Counted from the first letter of the stretch, positions 43,354 through 51,966 are shown. The stretch is DNA of 60,086 bases from CAMAUF01 sp046152925 (GCA_046152925.1 JBJXFX010000096.1:1-60086); one strand, 5' to 3'. Translations and numbers: made by a program. The notes: a model not told the origin generated them from the letters alone.

Positions 43354-43766
43354 GGCTCTTCTGGGACACGAATCTGTTCATCTACTTCCTCGGCAATTTT
43401 GGGACGCTGACGGAATCGGTTTCTTCCCTCTGGGAGCGCATGGCGCTCCGCGGCGACAATCTGGAGACTTCGGTGTTCACCCTGGCTGAGATCGGCGTGG
43501 GCGCTCCGGGGATGACGGTGGCTGAGCGCCGCGAGGTACAGCGCCGAGTGGCCTCGGTTGCGATCGTGTGGCCCTTTGACCGCCGAGCAGCCGAGGTCTA
43601 TTCGGACCTGCGCCGGACATCGAACCTCCGCGCGCCCGACGCGATTCAACTCGCCGTCGCCATCGCTGCCGGTGCGGACTACTTCATCACCAACGACACG
43701 CGGCTCTCCCGCCTGTCCTTCCCGGGCGCGCCGACCATCACGTCCCTCGCCGAGTGCCCGATCTAA
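43350..43766 (+). CDS. PIN-domain toxin (VapC-like)
   Basis: Putative Mg-dependent ribonuclease toxin. 138 aa from TTG 43350. PIN acidic residues: Asp6 in LFWDTNLFIY, Glu in FTLAEIGVG, Asp in LRAPDAIQLAVA and Asp in FITNDTRLSRL. Start overlaps the upstream gene's TGA, a coupled arrangement normal for toxin-antitoxin operons. RNA target unknown. Confidence 0.85.
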   Translation: MRLFWDTNLFIYFLGNFGTLTESVSSLWERMALRGDNLETSVFTLAEIGVGAPGMTVAERREVQRRVASVAIVWPFDRRAAEVYSDLRRTSNLRAPDAIQLAVAIAAGADYFITNDTRLSRLSFPGAPTITSLAECPI

Positions 43767-43799
43767 CGCCCAGGCCGCCGCGACTCTATCCTCTCGCTG

Positions 43800-44396
43800 A
43801 TGACATCCGCTGGCCCCCTCCGCCCCGGCGACCGCGCCCACGACGGCCATGGCCATCCCGAGCACGCCGCCCACGAACACCTGATGCCCCAGGTGCTCCG
43901 GATCGAACATCACACGCGGACCTTGGAGCGGGCCATCCAAATGACCTGGGTTGCGGACGCCAAGGTGTCGCCCGTATTGGCCCTCCAAGCATCACTTGCG
44001 GCCGTGACAGTCACGGCCACGTCGCTCGGGCCGGTCCTGCGCGGCGCCTCCGTCACGGGCGCGCACAGCGCCGCCGCGTGGCTCTTCCTCGTCGTCTATG
44101 CTCTGACCTCGCTCGCCGGGACCGTGATCGCCGGCTCCGTCTATTTCCCGGCGCGAAGCAGCCAACGCGGGCGGTCGCTCCTCTATTTCCACGACGTCCA
44201 GAGGCGGGCATTCAACGAGTACCGCGACGCGAGCATCCACCTCGAGCTCGACGCCGCAGAGGACGACGCCCTCCGCCAGGCGTACGCCGTCGCGACCATT
44301 GCGGAACGGAAAGTGCGTGACGTGCGGCGCGCGTTCTTGCTCAGCGGTGTCACGGTCGCTGCTTGGCTGCCTTTGGTCATCCTCGCGCGAGCCTGA
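43800..44396 (+). CDS. Pycsar-effector-like membrane protein (PycTM/DUF5706 type)
   Basis: 198 aa from ATG 43800. An N-terminal His-rich leader is followed by VADAKVSPVLALQ (residues 51-63), membrane helices near 57-80, 91-116 and 178-198, and a cytosolic segment with FPARS (116-120), SLLYF (126-130) and Glu/Arg/Lys at 169-171. This layout (ADxKAs, helix pair, PR, SLxxF, xxK) is that of PycTM effectors, which open the membrane when a cyclic pyrimidine nucleotide binds. No cyclase gene is adjacent. A TATCCT hexamer ends seven bases before the ATG. Family match made by eye. Confidence 0.6.
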   Translation: MTSAGPLRPGDRAHDGHGHPEHAAHEHLMPQVLRIEHHTRTLERAIQMTWVADAKVSPVLALQASLAAVTVTATSLGPVLRGASVTGAHSAAAWLFLVVYALTSLAGTVIAGSVYFPARSSQRGRSLLYFHDVQRRAFNEYRDASIHLELDAAEDDALRQAYAVATIAERKVRDVRRAFLLSGVTVAAWLPLVILARA

Positions 44397-44423
44397 CGGC
44401 CGGCTGCCGTAGGATGTTGGGCC

Positions 44424-45485
44424 ATGACCGACTCTCGCGTGCGCTTCGGCTGGTATATCCCGACCCATGGCGATGGGCTGACGCCCTCTGACTTCATCCC
44501 GCCGGACATCGGGCTCTTCATGCGGGTCGCCAACGCCGCTGAGCGGGCCGGCTTCGAATATGCGCTCGTCCCCGTCGCCACCGGTTGTTACGACGCCTGG
44601 ATCTCGACCGCGATGATGGCCGCGAAGACCGAGCGCCTCAAGATGCTCGTGGCCGCCCGGCCCGGCCTGATGGCACCGACCGTGACCGCGAAAATGGTCG
44701 CGACCTTCGACCAGCTCACCGCGGGCCGCGTCATGGTGAACCTCATCGCTGGCGGCGGGGCCGACGAGATGGCCCAGGACGGGGTCTTCCTTTCGCACGA
44801 CGAGCGTTACGAAGTCATGGACGAGACGGTCGAGCTGATGAAGCGCTGCTGGACCGAGGACGGCCCGGTCACCTTCGAGGGCAAACACCACCACGTCGTG
44901 AACTCGGTCGTCCGGCCGAAGCCCTTCCAGACGCCGTTCCCGCCGTTCTACATCGGCGGCATTTCGCCGGCCGCGATCGATGTCGGCGCCAAACACGCCG
45001 ATGTCTTCCTCTTCTGGGGCAACACCGCCGAGCAGATCGCGAAGGACATGGCCGTGGTACGTCAGCGGGCCGCGCACTACGGCCGCGACCAGGAGATGCG
45101 CTACGGGATGCGCTTCCAAGTCTGCGTCCGCGAAACCGAAGCTGAGGCGCGTGCCGCCGCCGAGGGGCTGATCGCCAACGCCACCGACCGCCAACGCGAA
45201 ACGCGCCAGGGAGGCATGGGCCAGCAGTCCTCCGCCGACGGCCGGATGCGCGCCTTCGCGGAGAGCACCGCCGATAACAACTACTGGATCTCCGACCACC
45301 TCTACGCCGGCCTGACGACAATCCGGCACGGCGCCGGCGTGATGGTCGTCGGCGACCCGAAACAGGTCGCGGGGACGTTGCAGGAGTTCGTCGACATAGG
45401 CTGTAGCGAGTTCTGTCTCAGCGGTTACCCCCACGACCTCGAAGCGGAGCGCTTCGGCCGCCTCGTGATGCCGTTCTTCCGGTAG
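44424..45485 (+). CDS. LLM-class flavin monooxygenase, alkanesulfonate monooxygenase-like
   Basis: Luciferase-like TIM-barrel flavin enzyme. 353 aa from ATG 44424. N-terminal VRFGWYIPTHGDG, then GFEYALVPVATGCYDAW, TERLKMLVAARPG and TAGRVMVNLIAGGG are the SsuD-type blocks; substrates in the family are alkanesulfonates, sulfones or similar small compounds, using FMNH2. No reductase gene is adjacent. TAGGAT ends eight bases before the ATG with no ribosome site, giving leaderless geometry. Convergent with the next LLM gene. Confidence 0.85.
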   Translation: MTDSRVRFGWYIPTHGDGLTPSDFIPPDIGLFMRVANAAERAGFEYALVPVATGCYDAWISTAMMAAKTERLKMLVAARPGLMAPTVTAKMVATFDQLTAGRVMVNLIAGGGADEMAQDGVFLSHDERYEVMDETVELMKRCWTEDGPVTFEGKHHHVVNSVVRPKPFQTPFPPFYIGGISPAAIDVGAKHADVFLFWGNTAEQIAKDMAVVRQRAAHYGRDQEMRYGMRFQVCVRETEAEARAAAEGLIANATDRQRETRQGGMGQQSSADGRMRAFAESTADNNYWISDHLYAGLTTIRHGAGVMVVGDPKQVAGTLQEFVDIGCSEFCLSGYPHDLEAERFGRLVMPFFR

Positions 45486-45490
45486 GCGCG

Positions 45491-46561
45491 TTAGCGCCCT
45501 GCCGCCCACGCCAGCATCCGCGGCATCACGTCCGTAACGAATGACTCCTGCGCTTCGCGGGCGGCCGCGGGGTCGGCGCCGGCGGAGGGCCCCACGATGA
45601 TCAGCCGCTCCAGGCCGAGCGCCACGAGTTCCTGCAGCCGGGCGACACAGTGGTCCGCGTCGCCGAGGATGGCGAACTCGCGCGCGAACTCGTTCGGGAT
45701 AACGCTCGCCTGCTGGCTGCCGGCCTGGGCGTGATGCAGCATGTCGTAGCTGTCGTGGATCCGCTCGAAGACGGCGCGCTGCTCGGCCGAAGCCGGCCCA
45801 ACCACGGAGCCGTACATCGACGAGAAGCGCGCGAAGAGCGAAACGCCGCCGCCGCCGAGCCGCTGCGCAAGTTCGACATCTGCGTGGGCGACCACGGGCA
45901 CGTACGCCCCGAACGACATCGACTCGGGCAGGCCGGCCTTGCGCCGGGCCGCCTTCGCGGTTTCGATGCCCCAGGAGATCCGATCCTTGTCGGCGCCGAC
46001 CGCGAACATTACCTGGTCGGCGAGCACCGCTGCTGTCTCGATCACCTTCGGGCCGGTGGCGGCGACGTCGACCGGCACCTTCGGAAGGCTATCGCGGAGC
46101 CAGCGGATCCGCGACGACTCCGGGCTCTCGGCGAGTCCCAGCTTCGCGACATCGCCCGCCGCATCGAAGGGGACCTCTTCGCGGCGGAGGTAGCCCTGGA
46201 GCTTCCGGAGGTAGTCGCCCAGCACCTTGACCGGCGCCGGCGCGAAGCCGAGGTGGGCGAGCGCGGAATCGCCCCGGCCGATGCCGAGGTGCGCACGGCC
46301 ATCAGACGCGGCTTGGACGGTCGCGATCGCCGAGGCGGTCACCGCTGGATGCCGGGTGAAGGCGTTGGTGACGCCGGTCCCGAGCTTGATCCGCTCGGTC
46401 GCCTTCGCAGCGAGGGCCATCGCGATGTAACAGTCGCCCGAGAGGTTTTGGCTATCGACGTAGACGATGCCGTCGAAGCCCATCTCCTCGGCCTGCTGCG
46501 CCTGGCGGACGTTGACCCGCGGGATCCCGACTCCCGACGTCCAGAACTCCAGCTTCGCCAT
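45491..46561 (-). CDS. LLM-class (probably F420-dependent) oxidoreductase
   Basis: Luciferase-like monooxygenase/F420 enzyme, 356 aa from ATG 46561 (MAKLEFWTSGVGIPRV), chosen because GGAGG precedes it; an in-frame ATG five codons upstream lacks a site. Blocks: GFDGIVYVDSQNLSGDCY, IKLGTGVTNAFTRHP and RAHLGIGRGDSALAHLG, typical of the F420-binding branch. Only distantly like the neighbouring LLM protein. A TAGAAT -10 lies upstream (46598-46593). Confidence 0.85.
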   Translation of the reverse strand: MAKLEFWTSGVGIPRVNVRQAQQAEEMGFDGIVYVDSQNLSGDCYIAMALAAKATERIKLGTGVTNAFTRHPAVTASAIATVQAASDGRAHLGIGRGDSALAHLGFAPAPVKVLGDYLRKLQGYLRREEVPFDAAGDVAKLGLAESPESSRIRWLRDSLPKVPVDVAATGPKVIETAAVLADQVMFAVGADKDRISWGIETAKAARRKAGLPESMSFGAYVPVVAHADVELAQRLGGGGVSLFARFSSMYGSVVGPASAEQRAVFERIHDSYDMLHHAQAGSQQASVIPNEFAREFAILGDADHCVARLQELVALGLERLIIVGPSAGADPAAAREAQESFVTDVMPRMLAWAAGR

Positions 46562-46602
46562 CCCTCGTGCCTCCATAGCGGTTCTGGCCCGGATTCTACG
46601 AA

Positions 46603-46651
46603 GGACGAGGGACGAGGGACCAAGGAAGAGGGACGAGGGACAAGGGACTCG
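46603..46651. repeat. Seven tandem heptamers, GGACGAG type
   Basis: Exact period of seven over 49 bp: GGACGAG, GGACGAG, GGACCAA, GGAAGAG, GGACGAG, GGACAAG, GGACTCG. It fills the gap between two - strand genes, upstream of the LLM promoter. A related CGAG-core heptamer array occurs at 51900-51966. Confidence 0.85.
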
Positions 46652-46653
46652 GC

Positions 46654-47514
46654 TCAGTCGTAGCGGAAGAAGCCGCGACCCGTCTTGCGGCCGAGGTGGC
46701 CGAGCGAATTCAGGCGCCGGAGCAGCGTCGGCGCCTTGAAGCGGGCCTCGCCGTACTCTTCGAACATCGAGTCGGCGATGAACTTCAGCGTGTCGAGGCC
46801 GATCAGGTCGGCGGTCGCGAGCGGGCCCATGGTGTGGTTGAGGCCGACCTTGCAGGCGTTATCGATGTCCTCCGCGGTAGCGACGCCGCTATCGAGGAGG
46901 TTGATCGCGTCGAAGATGAACGGCACGAGCAGGCGATTCGCGATGAAGCCAGGCGTGTCCTTCACGCGGACGGGGACACGGTCCATCCGGGAGCAGATCG
47001 CGTAGCCGGTCTCAAGCGTCTCATCCGAGGTGCTCGCGGTGGTGATGATTTCGACCAGGCGGAGCGCCCACGGCGGGTTAAAGAAGTGGAGGCCAATGAC
47101 GCGGTTGGGGCGCCCGCTGGCGGCGGCGAGGTCGCTGAGCGGGAGCGAGCTCGTATTGCTCGCAAGGATGGCGTCGGGCTTGCAGACGGTGCCGAGCTTC
47201 TTGAAGAGGGCGATTTTGATCGGCAGGTCTTCGACCACGGCTTCAATCACGCAGTCGATGTCGCGCAACGACTGAAAGCTCTCCATGTCGTGCGCCGTGC
47301 GGATGCGGCCAATCGCGGCCTCGGCATCGTGGGCGGAGACGCGGCCGCGCTCGGCTTCGCGGCGGAGGCGCTTGGCGACGCTGCCAAGGCCGGCATCGAC
47401 GCGGGCCTGGTCGACATCGACGAGGGTGACATCGAAGCCATTGACCGCCGCAACTTGAGCGATCCCGCTGCCCATGAGGCCAGAACCGACGACGCCGATC
47501 CGCTGAATCTCCAT
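46654..47514 (-). CDS. hbd: 3-hydroxyacyl-CoA (3-hydroxybutyryl-CoA) dehydrogenase
   Basis: NAD(P)-dependent oxidation/reduction of 3-hydroxyacyl-CoA. 286 aa from ATG 47514 (MEIQRIGVVGSGLMGSGIA) with GGAGGAG upstream. Rossmann GSGLMG motif, SNTSSLPLSDLA catalytic Ser, GLHFFNPPWALRLVEII catalytic His block, and C-terminal helical domain through GLNHTMGPLATADLIGLDT. Single-domain form. Works with the CoA-transferases and MaoC-like hydratase nearby in acyl-CoA metabolism. Confidence 0.92.
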   Translation of the reverse strand: MEIQRIGVVGSGLMGSGIAQVAAVNGFDVTLVDVDQARVDAGLGSVAKRLRREAERGRVSAHDAEAAIGRIRTAHDMESFQSLRDIDCVIEAVVEDLPIKIALFKKLGTVCKPDAILASNTSSLPLSDLAAASGRPNRVIGLHFFNPPWALRLVEIITTASTSDETLETGYAICSRMDRVPVRVKDTPGFIANRLLVPFIFDAINLLDSGVATAEDIDNACKVGLNHTMGPLATADLIGLDTLKFIADSMFEEYGEARFKAPTLLRRLNSLGHLGRKTGRGFFRYD

Positions 47515-47644
47515 CTTCGCGCAACTCCTCCGCAAGAAGGCCCCATCGTACGACAACTCTGGCACGGAGGGATTCAGGGCGCACCCCCGCCGGTCGCACG
47601 CAAATCCCGCTGCCTGGTATGCTTCGGCCCACTGGAGTTCGCAC

Positions 47645-48112
47645 GTGTCTGATCAAGAAGAACAGAGCCTTATCACCGACGAGCACCGCGCCCTGGTCGG
47701 CGTGAAGAGCGAGCCCTACACGGTCACCGTGCAGGAAATCGACTCCGCCCGGATGCGCGACCTGCTTGGCGACACCGACCCGCGCTGGGCCGAAGGGACG
47801 GGCACCGCCCCGCCCTACGCGCTCGCAAGCTTCGGCGGCCGGCCAAGCCGGAACATGCCGTTCATCCTGCCCAACGGCCTCCTCACCCAGCAAGAGTGGC
47901 GCTTCAACCGGATGTTCAACGTCGGCGAGGAGCTGCAAGCGGTCGCCTACGTGTCGGACATCCGCGAGCGCCTTGGCGGCCGCTATGGCCACAGCATCCT
48001 GATCACCTCCGCCGTCGACTACCTCGACAAGGACGGCAACGTCGTCGCTTCGGCGCTCAGCATGCTGACCCAGTTCGACCCGGCCCGCGCCGTCAAGGAG
48101 GGAGGCGAATGA
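47645..48112 (+). CDS. MaoC-like hydratase, N-terminal type subunit
   Basis: 155 aa from GTG 47645. Hot-dog fold of the MaoC_dehydrat_N type (FAS1-like dehydratase): VGVKSEPYTVTVQEIDSARM, LPNGLLTQQEWRFNRMF and VGEELQAVAYVSDIRER. It overlaps the next gene by four bases, so the two hot-dog halves probably form a heteromeric enoyl-CoA hydratase. A TATGCT hexamer is about 20 bp upstream. Confidence 0.8.
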   Translation: MSDQEEQSLITDEHRALVGVKSEPYTVTVQEIDSARMRDLLGDTDPRWAEGTGTAPPYALASFGGRPSRNMPFILPNGLLTQQEWRFNRMFNVGEELQAVAYVSDIRERLGGRYGHSILITSAVDYLDKDGNVVASALSMLTQFDPARAVKEGGE

Positions 48113-48531
48113 CCCGCTACTACGAAGACGTGAGCGTCGACGAGGAGATCCCGCCGGTCGAAAAGCTCCCCACCGAGGACTACGCGGTCGACTTCTTCGG
48201 CCGCGGCAACCCGACCAACCCCGCCTTCGCCGATGCAGCTGCCGGAAAGCGTCTCGGCCTCAAGGGGGCGCTCGTCCCCGGGATGCTCAAGATTGCCTGG
48301 ATGACCCAGTACGTGAACGACTGGGCAGGCCCGGACTCGGCCTTGCAGAGCATCCGCGTCGCCTACCGGCGGCCCGATGTCGCGGGCAATCCGCTGGTGC
48401 TAGTCGGCCGCGTCGTCGATAAACGCCAGGAAGACGGCAAGAACATCGTCGAAATCGAAGTGGTGACGCTCGCCGATGGCCAGCCGTCGGTCCGCGGCAA
48501 TGTGGCGGTAGCGTTCCCTTCGAAGGGCTAA
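48109..48531 (+). CDS. MaoC-like hydratase, C-terminal type subunit
   Basis: 140 aa from ATG 48109 (MTRYYEDVSVDEEIPPVEK). Second hot-dog half; VDFFGRGNPTNPAFADAAAG holds the hydratase-2-like D/N-P motif. GALVPGMLKIAWMTQYVNDW is the central helix. Overlapped with its partner (ATGA) and followed after two bases by the HIRAN gene. Confidence 0.82.
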   Translation: MTRYYEDVSVDEEIPPVEKLPTEDYAVDFFGRGNPTNPAFADAAAGKRLGLKGALVPGMLKIAWMTQYVNDWAGPDSALQSIRVAYRRPDVAGNPLVLVGRVVDKRQEDGKNIVEIEVVTLADGQPSVRGNVAVAFPSKG

Positions 48532-48533
48532 CC

Positions 48534-48956
48534 GTGCCCGCCGCCAGACGCCATCCCCATCTACACCTGGTCAGCGGCCCGGCTGCGCCTAAACGGCGCA
48601 AGCCGGGTCTCCGTTTGGTCGAAGTCGTCGGGGAGTCCCATCACCAAGCAAACCTGGAGTTCCTGGCCGGGGGCAAGTCCCGGGAGAGCCAGACGATCGC
48701 GACCAACGCTGAGCTCTGGCGGGAGCCCGACAACCCACACGACGCCGACGCCATCCAAGTCCTGATCGGCGGCCGGATGGTGGGACACTTGCCGCGCGAA
48801 GAGGCCGCACGGTACGCGCCAGCGCTGGACGCGCGTGACGTCCTCGCCGTCCCGTGCGAGGCGGAGATCCGTGGCGGCTGGAAGACGCGCTGGGACGAGG
48901 GTCACTTCGGCGTGGTCCTTTGGCTTCCCGAGCCGGACGACATCCTCAGATCGTGA
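48534..48956 (+). CDS. Stand-alone HIRAN-domain protein
   Basis: 140 aa from GTG 48534. After a basic N-terminus the rest matches a HIRAN domain: LRLVEVVGESHHQANLEFL, then AELWREPDNPHDADAIQVLI and GGRMVGHLPREEAARYAPAL. HIRAN domains bind 3' ends of single-stranded DNA and are usually fused to helicases or nucleases; here nothing else is attached. It sits 2 bp after a metabolic gene and may be co-transcribed for reasons unrelated to function. Confidence 0.8.
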   Translation: MPAARRHPHLHLVSGPAAPKRRKPGLRLVEVVGESHHQANLEFLAGGKSRESQTIATNAELWREPDNPHDADAIQVLIGGRMVGHLPREEAARYAPALDARDVLAVPCEAEIRGGWKTRWDEGHFGVVLWLPEPDDILRS

Positions 48957-48987
48957 CCCCTGCGGGCGCCGCACCTAGAATCCGGCC

Positions 48988-50181
48988 ATGCCACAACCGC
49001 TTTCGGGTCTCCGCGTCCTTGAGCTCGGGACCTTCGTCTCCGCCCCGTACTGCGGGAAGCTGTTCGCCGGGTATGGCGCCGAGGTGATCAAGGTCGAGCC
49101 TCCGGGCGGCGACCTCGCTCGCGCCCACGGACCGTTTAAGGACGGCGTCCCGAACCCCGAGACCAGCGCCCTCTTCCTCTACCTCAACACCGGCAAGAAG
49201 TCCGTCGAGCTCGACCTCCGCACGCCGTGGGGGCGCGAGGCGTTTCTTTCGCTCGCCGCGAACGCCGACGTCCTCATCGAAAACTTCCGGCCAAGCGACC
49301 TGCGCGCCCTTGGGATTACCTATGCGGCGCTCAAAGCGGTGAACCCGCGGCTCACCATGGTTTCGATCACGACCTTCGGGCAGGACGGGCCGTACGCCGA
49401 GTTTGCCTCGAACAACCTCGTCGCCTTCGCGGTGGGCGGCCAGATGTACATCACCGGCACGCCAGATGGGGGCCCGCTGAAGAACGGCGGCTACCAGGCC
49501 GACTACCAGGGCGGCCTGAACGCCTTTTCGGCGGCGACGCTCGCCGTGTTGGCGGCCGAGCGCGATGGCGAAGGCCAGCACGTCGATATCTCGATCCAGC
49601 AGTGCATGGCGCCGATCCTGGAGGCGGGCGTCCCCTACTACAGCTACCTCGGCGCCTGGAACGGCGTCCGCCGGGGCAACCACATGGCCTCGTACATCGG
49701 CATCTACCCCTGCATCGACGGCTACATCGGCGTGCACGTCATGCCGCGCAACTGGGAGCCATTCTGCCGCGCAGCGGGCCGCGAAGACTGGCTCACCGAC
49801 CCGCGCTTCGCCACCGGGGCTGCCCGGACCGCGAACAACGACGACCTGATGGCCGAACTCTATGGCTGGGCCGCCGGGTTGGAGAAACGGGCCATCTTCG
49901 AGCGCGCCGGCAAGATGCGCGCGCCGATCGCCTTCGTCCACACGATGGCTGATGTCATCGAAAGCCCTCACTACAACGCGCGCGGCTTCGTCACCAAGGT
50001 CGACCACCCGGTCGCTGGCGAAGGCGTCTACGTCGGGCCGCCCTGGTGGATCGGGAAAGACGGCTGGCGCCATGGCCGCGCGCCGCTCCTCGGTGAGCAT
50101 ACTGTCGAAGTGTTGCGCGACCTGGGCGGGCTTTCGGCGGCCGAAATCGCGCGGGCCGCGCGCGAGGCGGTCCCGGCGTGA
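48988..50181 (+). CDS. CaiB/BaiF family III CoA-transferase (pair 1, first)
   Basis: 397 aa from ATG 48988. Family III opening LSGLRVLELGTFVSAPYCGK then GAEVIKVEPPGGD, and GEGQHVDISIQQ. At the residue aligned with the catalytic Asp169 of formyl-CoA transferase (DVSMQDAV) this protein has Gln, so it may depend on a partner subunit. Substrate unknown. TAGAAT ends six bases before the ATG with no ribosome site, giving leaderless geometry. Overlaps the next small gene. Confidence 0.87.
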   Translation: MPQPLSGLRVLELGTFVSAPYCGKLFAGYGAEVIKVEPPGGDLARAHGPFKDGVPNPETSALFLYLNTGKKSVELDLRTPWGREAFLSLAANADVLIENFRPSDLRALGITYAALKAVNPRLTMVSITTFGQDGPYAEFASNNLVAFAVGGQMYITGTPDGGPLKNGGYQADYQGGLNAFSAATLAVLAAERDGEGQHVDISIQQCMAPILEAGVPYYSYLGAWNGVRRGNHMASYIGIYPCIDGYIGVHVMPRNWEPFCRAAGREDWLTDPRFATGAARTANNDDLMAELYGWAAGLEKRAIFERAGKMRAPIAFVHTMADVIESPHYNARGFVTKVDHPVAGEGVYVGPPWWIGKDGWRHGRAPLLGEHTVEVLRDLGGLSAAEIARAAREAVPA

Positions 50182-50654
50182 ACCCGCGAGAGCAGACGGC
50201 CCGCGCAATGGCCTTTTTTGAAGCGTCGGACGACGTGGCGACCCTCTACGCCGCCCTCGGCGAGGTTGCTCCGCGGGCGAAGCGCATGGTGGCGGCGTTC
50301 ATCGCGAAAGGCGACGAAGACGCCATCCCCGGCCCCGCCGACCTCCGGCCCGCGCGCCAGGCGGCGACCAAGGACGAGGCGCTGAAAACGCTCAAGGCTG
50401 CGAGCGACTTTTCGTTGCTCCAAACGCTCGCGCGGAGCATCGGGCGGCGGATCGAGACGATTGAGATCGCCGCCTCGGCGGACTTCCCCGAGGGCGTGCG
50501 GGTCGCCGTGCCCGAGACGCCGAAGTACCCGGCGACCGGGGCGCGGGTCGAAGGCACCGTCGAAGCCACGGGGACGATGCTCACCGTGTTGTTAGATTCC
50601 GGAGAAACCTGGGAGGGGCCTCCGAGCCTCGCCCGATTGGCAGGGACAGCATGA
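50178..50654 (+). CDS. Small protein between two CoA-transferases, function unknown
   Basis: 158 aa from GTG 50178. Not recognised. Helical first half (AFFEASDDVATLYAALGEVA), then a Lys-rich helix and a beta-rich C-terminus (TVEATGTMLTVLLDSGETW). No membrane segment or Cys. It overlaps both flanking CoA-transferase genes by four bases, so all three are co-translated. It may be an accessory of the transferase pair. Confidence 0.75.
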   Translation: MNPREQTARAMAFFEASDDVATLYAALGEVAPRAKRMVAAFIAKGDEDAIPGPADLRPARQAATKDEALKTLKAASDFSLLQTLARSIGRRIETIEIAASADFPEGVRVAVPETPKYPATGARVEGTVEATGTMLTVLLDSGETWEGPPSLARLAGTA

Positions 50655-51895
50655 AAGAAGAACCGCTCCACGGCCTTCGCGTCGTGGACCTGACGATGGT
50701 CTGGGCTGGCCCGATGGGCACCCGGCTGCTCGCGGACTACGGCGCCGAGGTGATCAAAGTCGAATCGCCGCAGCAGTGGGATATGCTCCGCAGCCTCGGG
50801 CTCGTCCAGCGCACGACCGACAAGTGGTACAACCGCTCGGCCTACTTCAACCACAACAACCGCGGCAAGTTCGGCCTCGCCCTCGAGCTGCGCAAGCCGG
50901 AGGGCCGCGAAGCGCTGCTCCGCCTCTGCGCCGTGAGCGACGTGATTGTCGAGAACTACCGCTCCGACGTGATGGACAACCTCGGTCTGAGCTACGACGA
51001 AATCCGCGCCGTGAACCCGCGCATCATTTATGTCTCGATGCCCGGCCACGGCAAGAGCGGGCCCGAAGGCGGCTACGTCTCGTATGGCTCGAACGTCGAG
51101 CAGCTCGCCGGGCTCGTTTCCGTCTCGGGTTACGAAGGCGGTGAGCCAATGAAGACGGGCTTCAGCTACGGCGACCCAATGGCGGCCACGAGCCTCGTCG
51201 CGGCGGTCGCGATGGCCGTCCGCCAGCGCAACCGGACCGGCGAGGGGATGTTCGTCGAGCTCGCCCAGCGGGAAAACCTCGCCTGCTTCGTCGGCGAATA
51301 CGTCGTCGACTACTCGATGAACGGCGTGGAACGAGCGCCGATCGGGAACCGGCATCCCTGGCACGCGCCGCACAACGTCTACCGTTGCGCTGGCCAAGAA
51401 CAGTGGCTCGTCATCGCGTGCGAAACAGACGACCAGTTCGCCGCGCTCTGCCGCACCATCGGCCAGCCAACCCTCGCCGAAGACCCGCGCTTCGCGGCGC
51501 AAGAAGCGCGGAAGGCGAACGAACGCGAGCTCGACCCCCTGATCGAGGCATGGACAAGCGTCCGCGGCCACTACGACGCGATGTTCATCCTCCAGCGGGC
51601 GGGCGTCCCCGCTGGCGCGGTCCTCACCATCCCAGAGCTGCTGGCCGACCCGCACCTGCGCGCTCGCGGCGAGTGGGTGCCCGTGACGCACCCGGATGCC
51701 GGCACCTGGGAGCTCGAAGCACCCGTCTGGAAGCTCTCGCGGACGCCGGGCGCGGCAAAGCTCCCGGCGCCGGGCTTCGCCCAGCACAACCGCTACGTCT
51801 TCGAAGAGCTCCTCGGGATGTCCGAGCCGGAGGTCGCGGCCCTCTACGCCGCGGGCGTCACCGCGGACGTGCCGGACGCGGGGTTGCACATTTAA
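50651..51895 (+). CDS. CaiB/BaiF family III CoA-transferase (pair 1, second)
   Basis: 414 aa from ATG 50651. Opening LHGLRVVDLTMVWAGPMGTR, then GAEVIKVESPQQWDM and RNRTGEGMFVELAQREN. The position of the catalytic Asp aligns with Glu here. C-terminal LGMSEPEVAALYAAG is the usual family ending. Third gene of the overlapped trio; no other domain fused. Confidence 0.87.
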   Translation: MKEEPLHGLRVVDLTMVWAGPMGTRLLADYGAEVIKVESPQQWDMLRSLGLVQRTTDKWYNRSAYFNHNNRGKFGLALELRKPEGREALLRLCAVSDVIVENYRSDVMDNLGLSYDEIRAVNPRIIYVSMPGHGKSGPEGGYVSYGSNVEQLAGLVSVSGYEGGEPMKTGFSYGDPMAATSLVAAVAMAVRQRNRTGEGMFVELAQRENLACFVGEYVVDYSMNGVERAPIGNRHPWHAPHNVYRCAGQEQWLVIACETDDQFAALCRTIGQPTLAEDPRFAAQEARKANERELDPLIEAWTSVRGHYDAMFILQRAGVPAGAVLTIPELLADPHLRARGEWVPVTHPDAGTWELEAPVWKLSRTPGAAKLPAPGFAQHNRYVFEELLGMSEPEVAALYAAGVTADVPDAGLHI

Positions 51896-51899
51896 GTAC

Positions 51900-51966
51900 C
51901 GAGGAGCGAGTTCCGAGCCAGTCGCCAACGGTGAGCCACTCGGGCCTCGGTACTCGGGCCTCGGTA
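51900..51966. repeat. CGAG-core heptamers in inverted arrangement
   Basis: On the + strand three heptamers starting CGAGGAG, CGAGTTC, CGAGCCA (51900-51920). From 51938 the same core appears on the other strand as two copies of ACTCGGGCCTCGGT (51938-51951, 51952-51965), that is period seven with core CTCG. The two parts are inverted, so a stem can form between them. Lies between the CoA-transferase stop (51895) and the next gene (52015). Confidence 0.75.
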
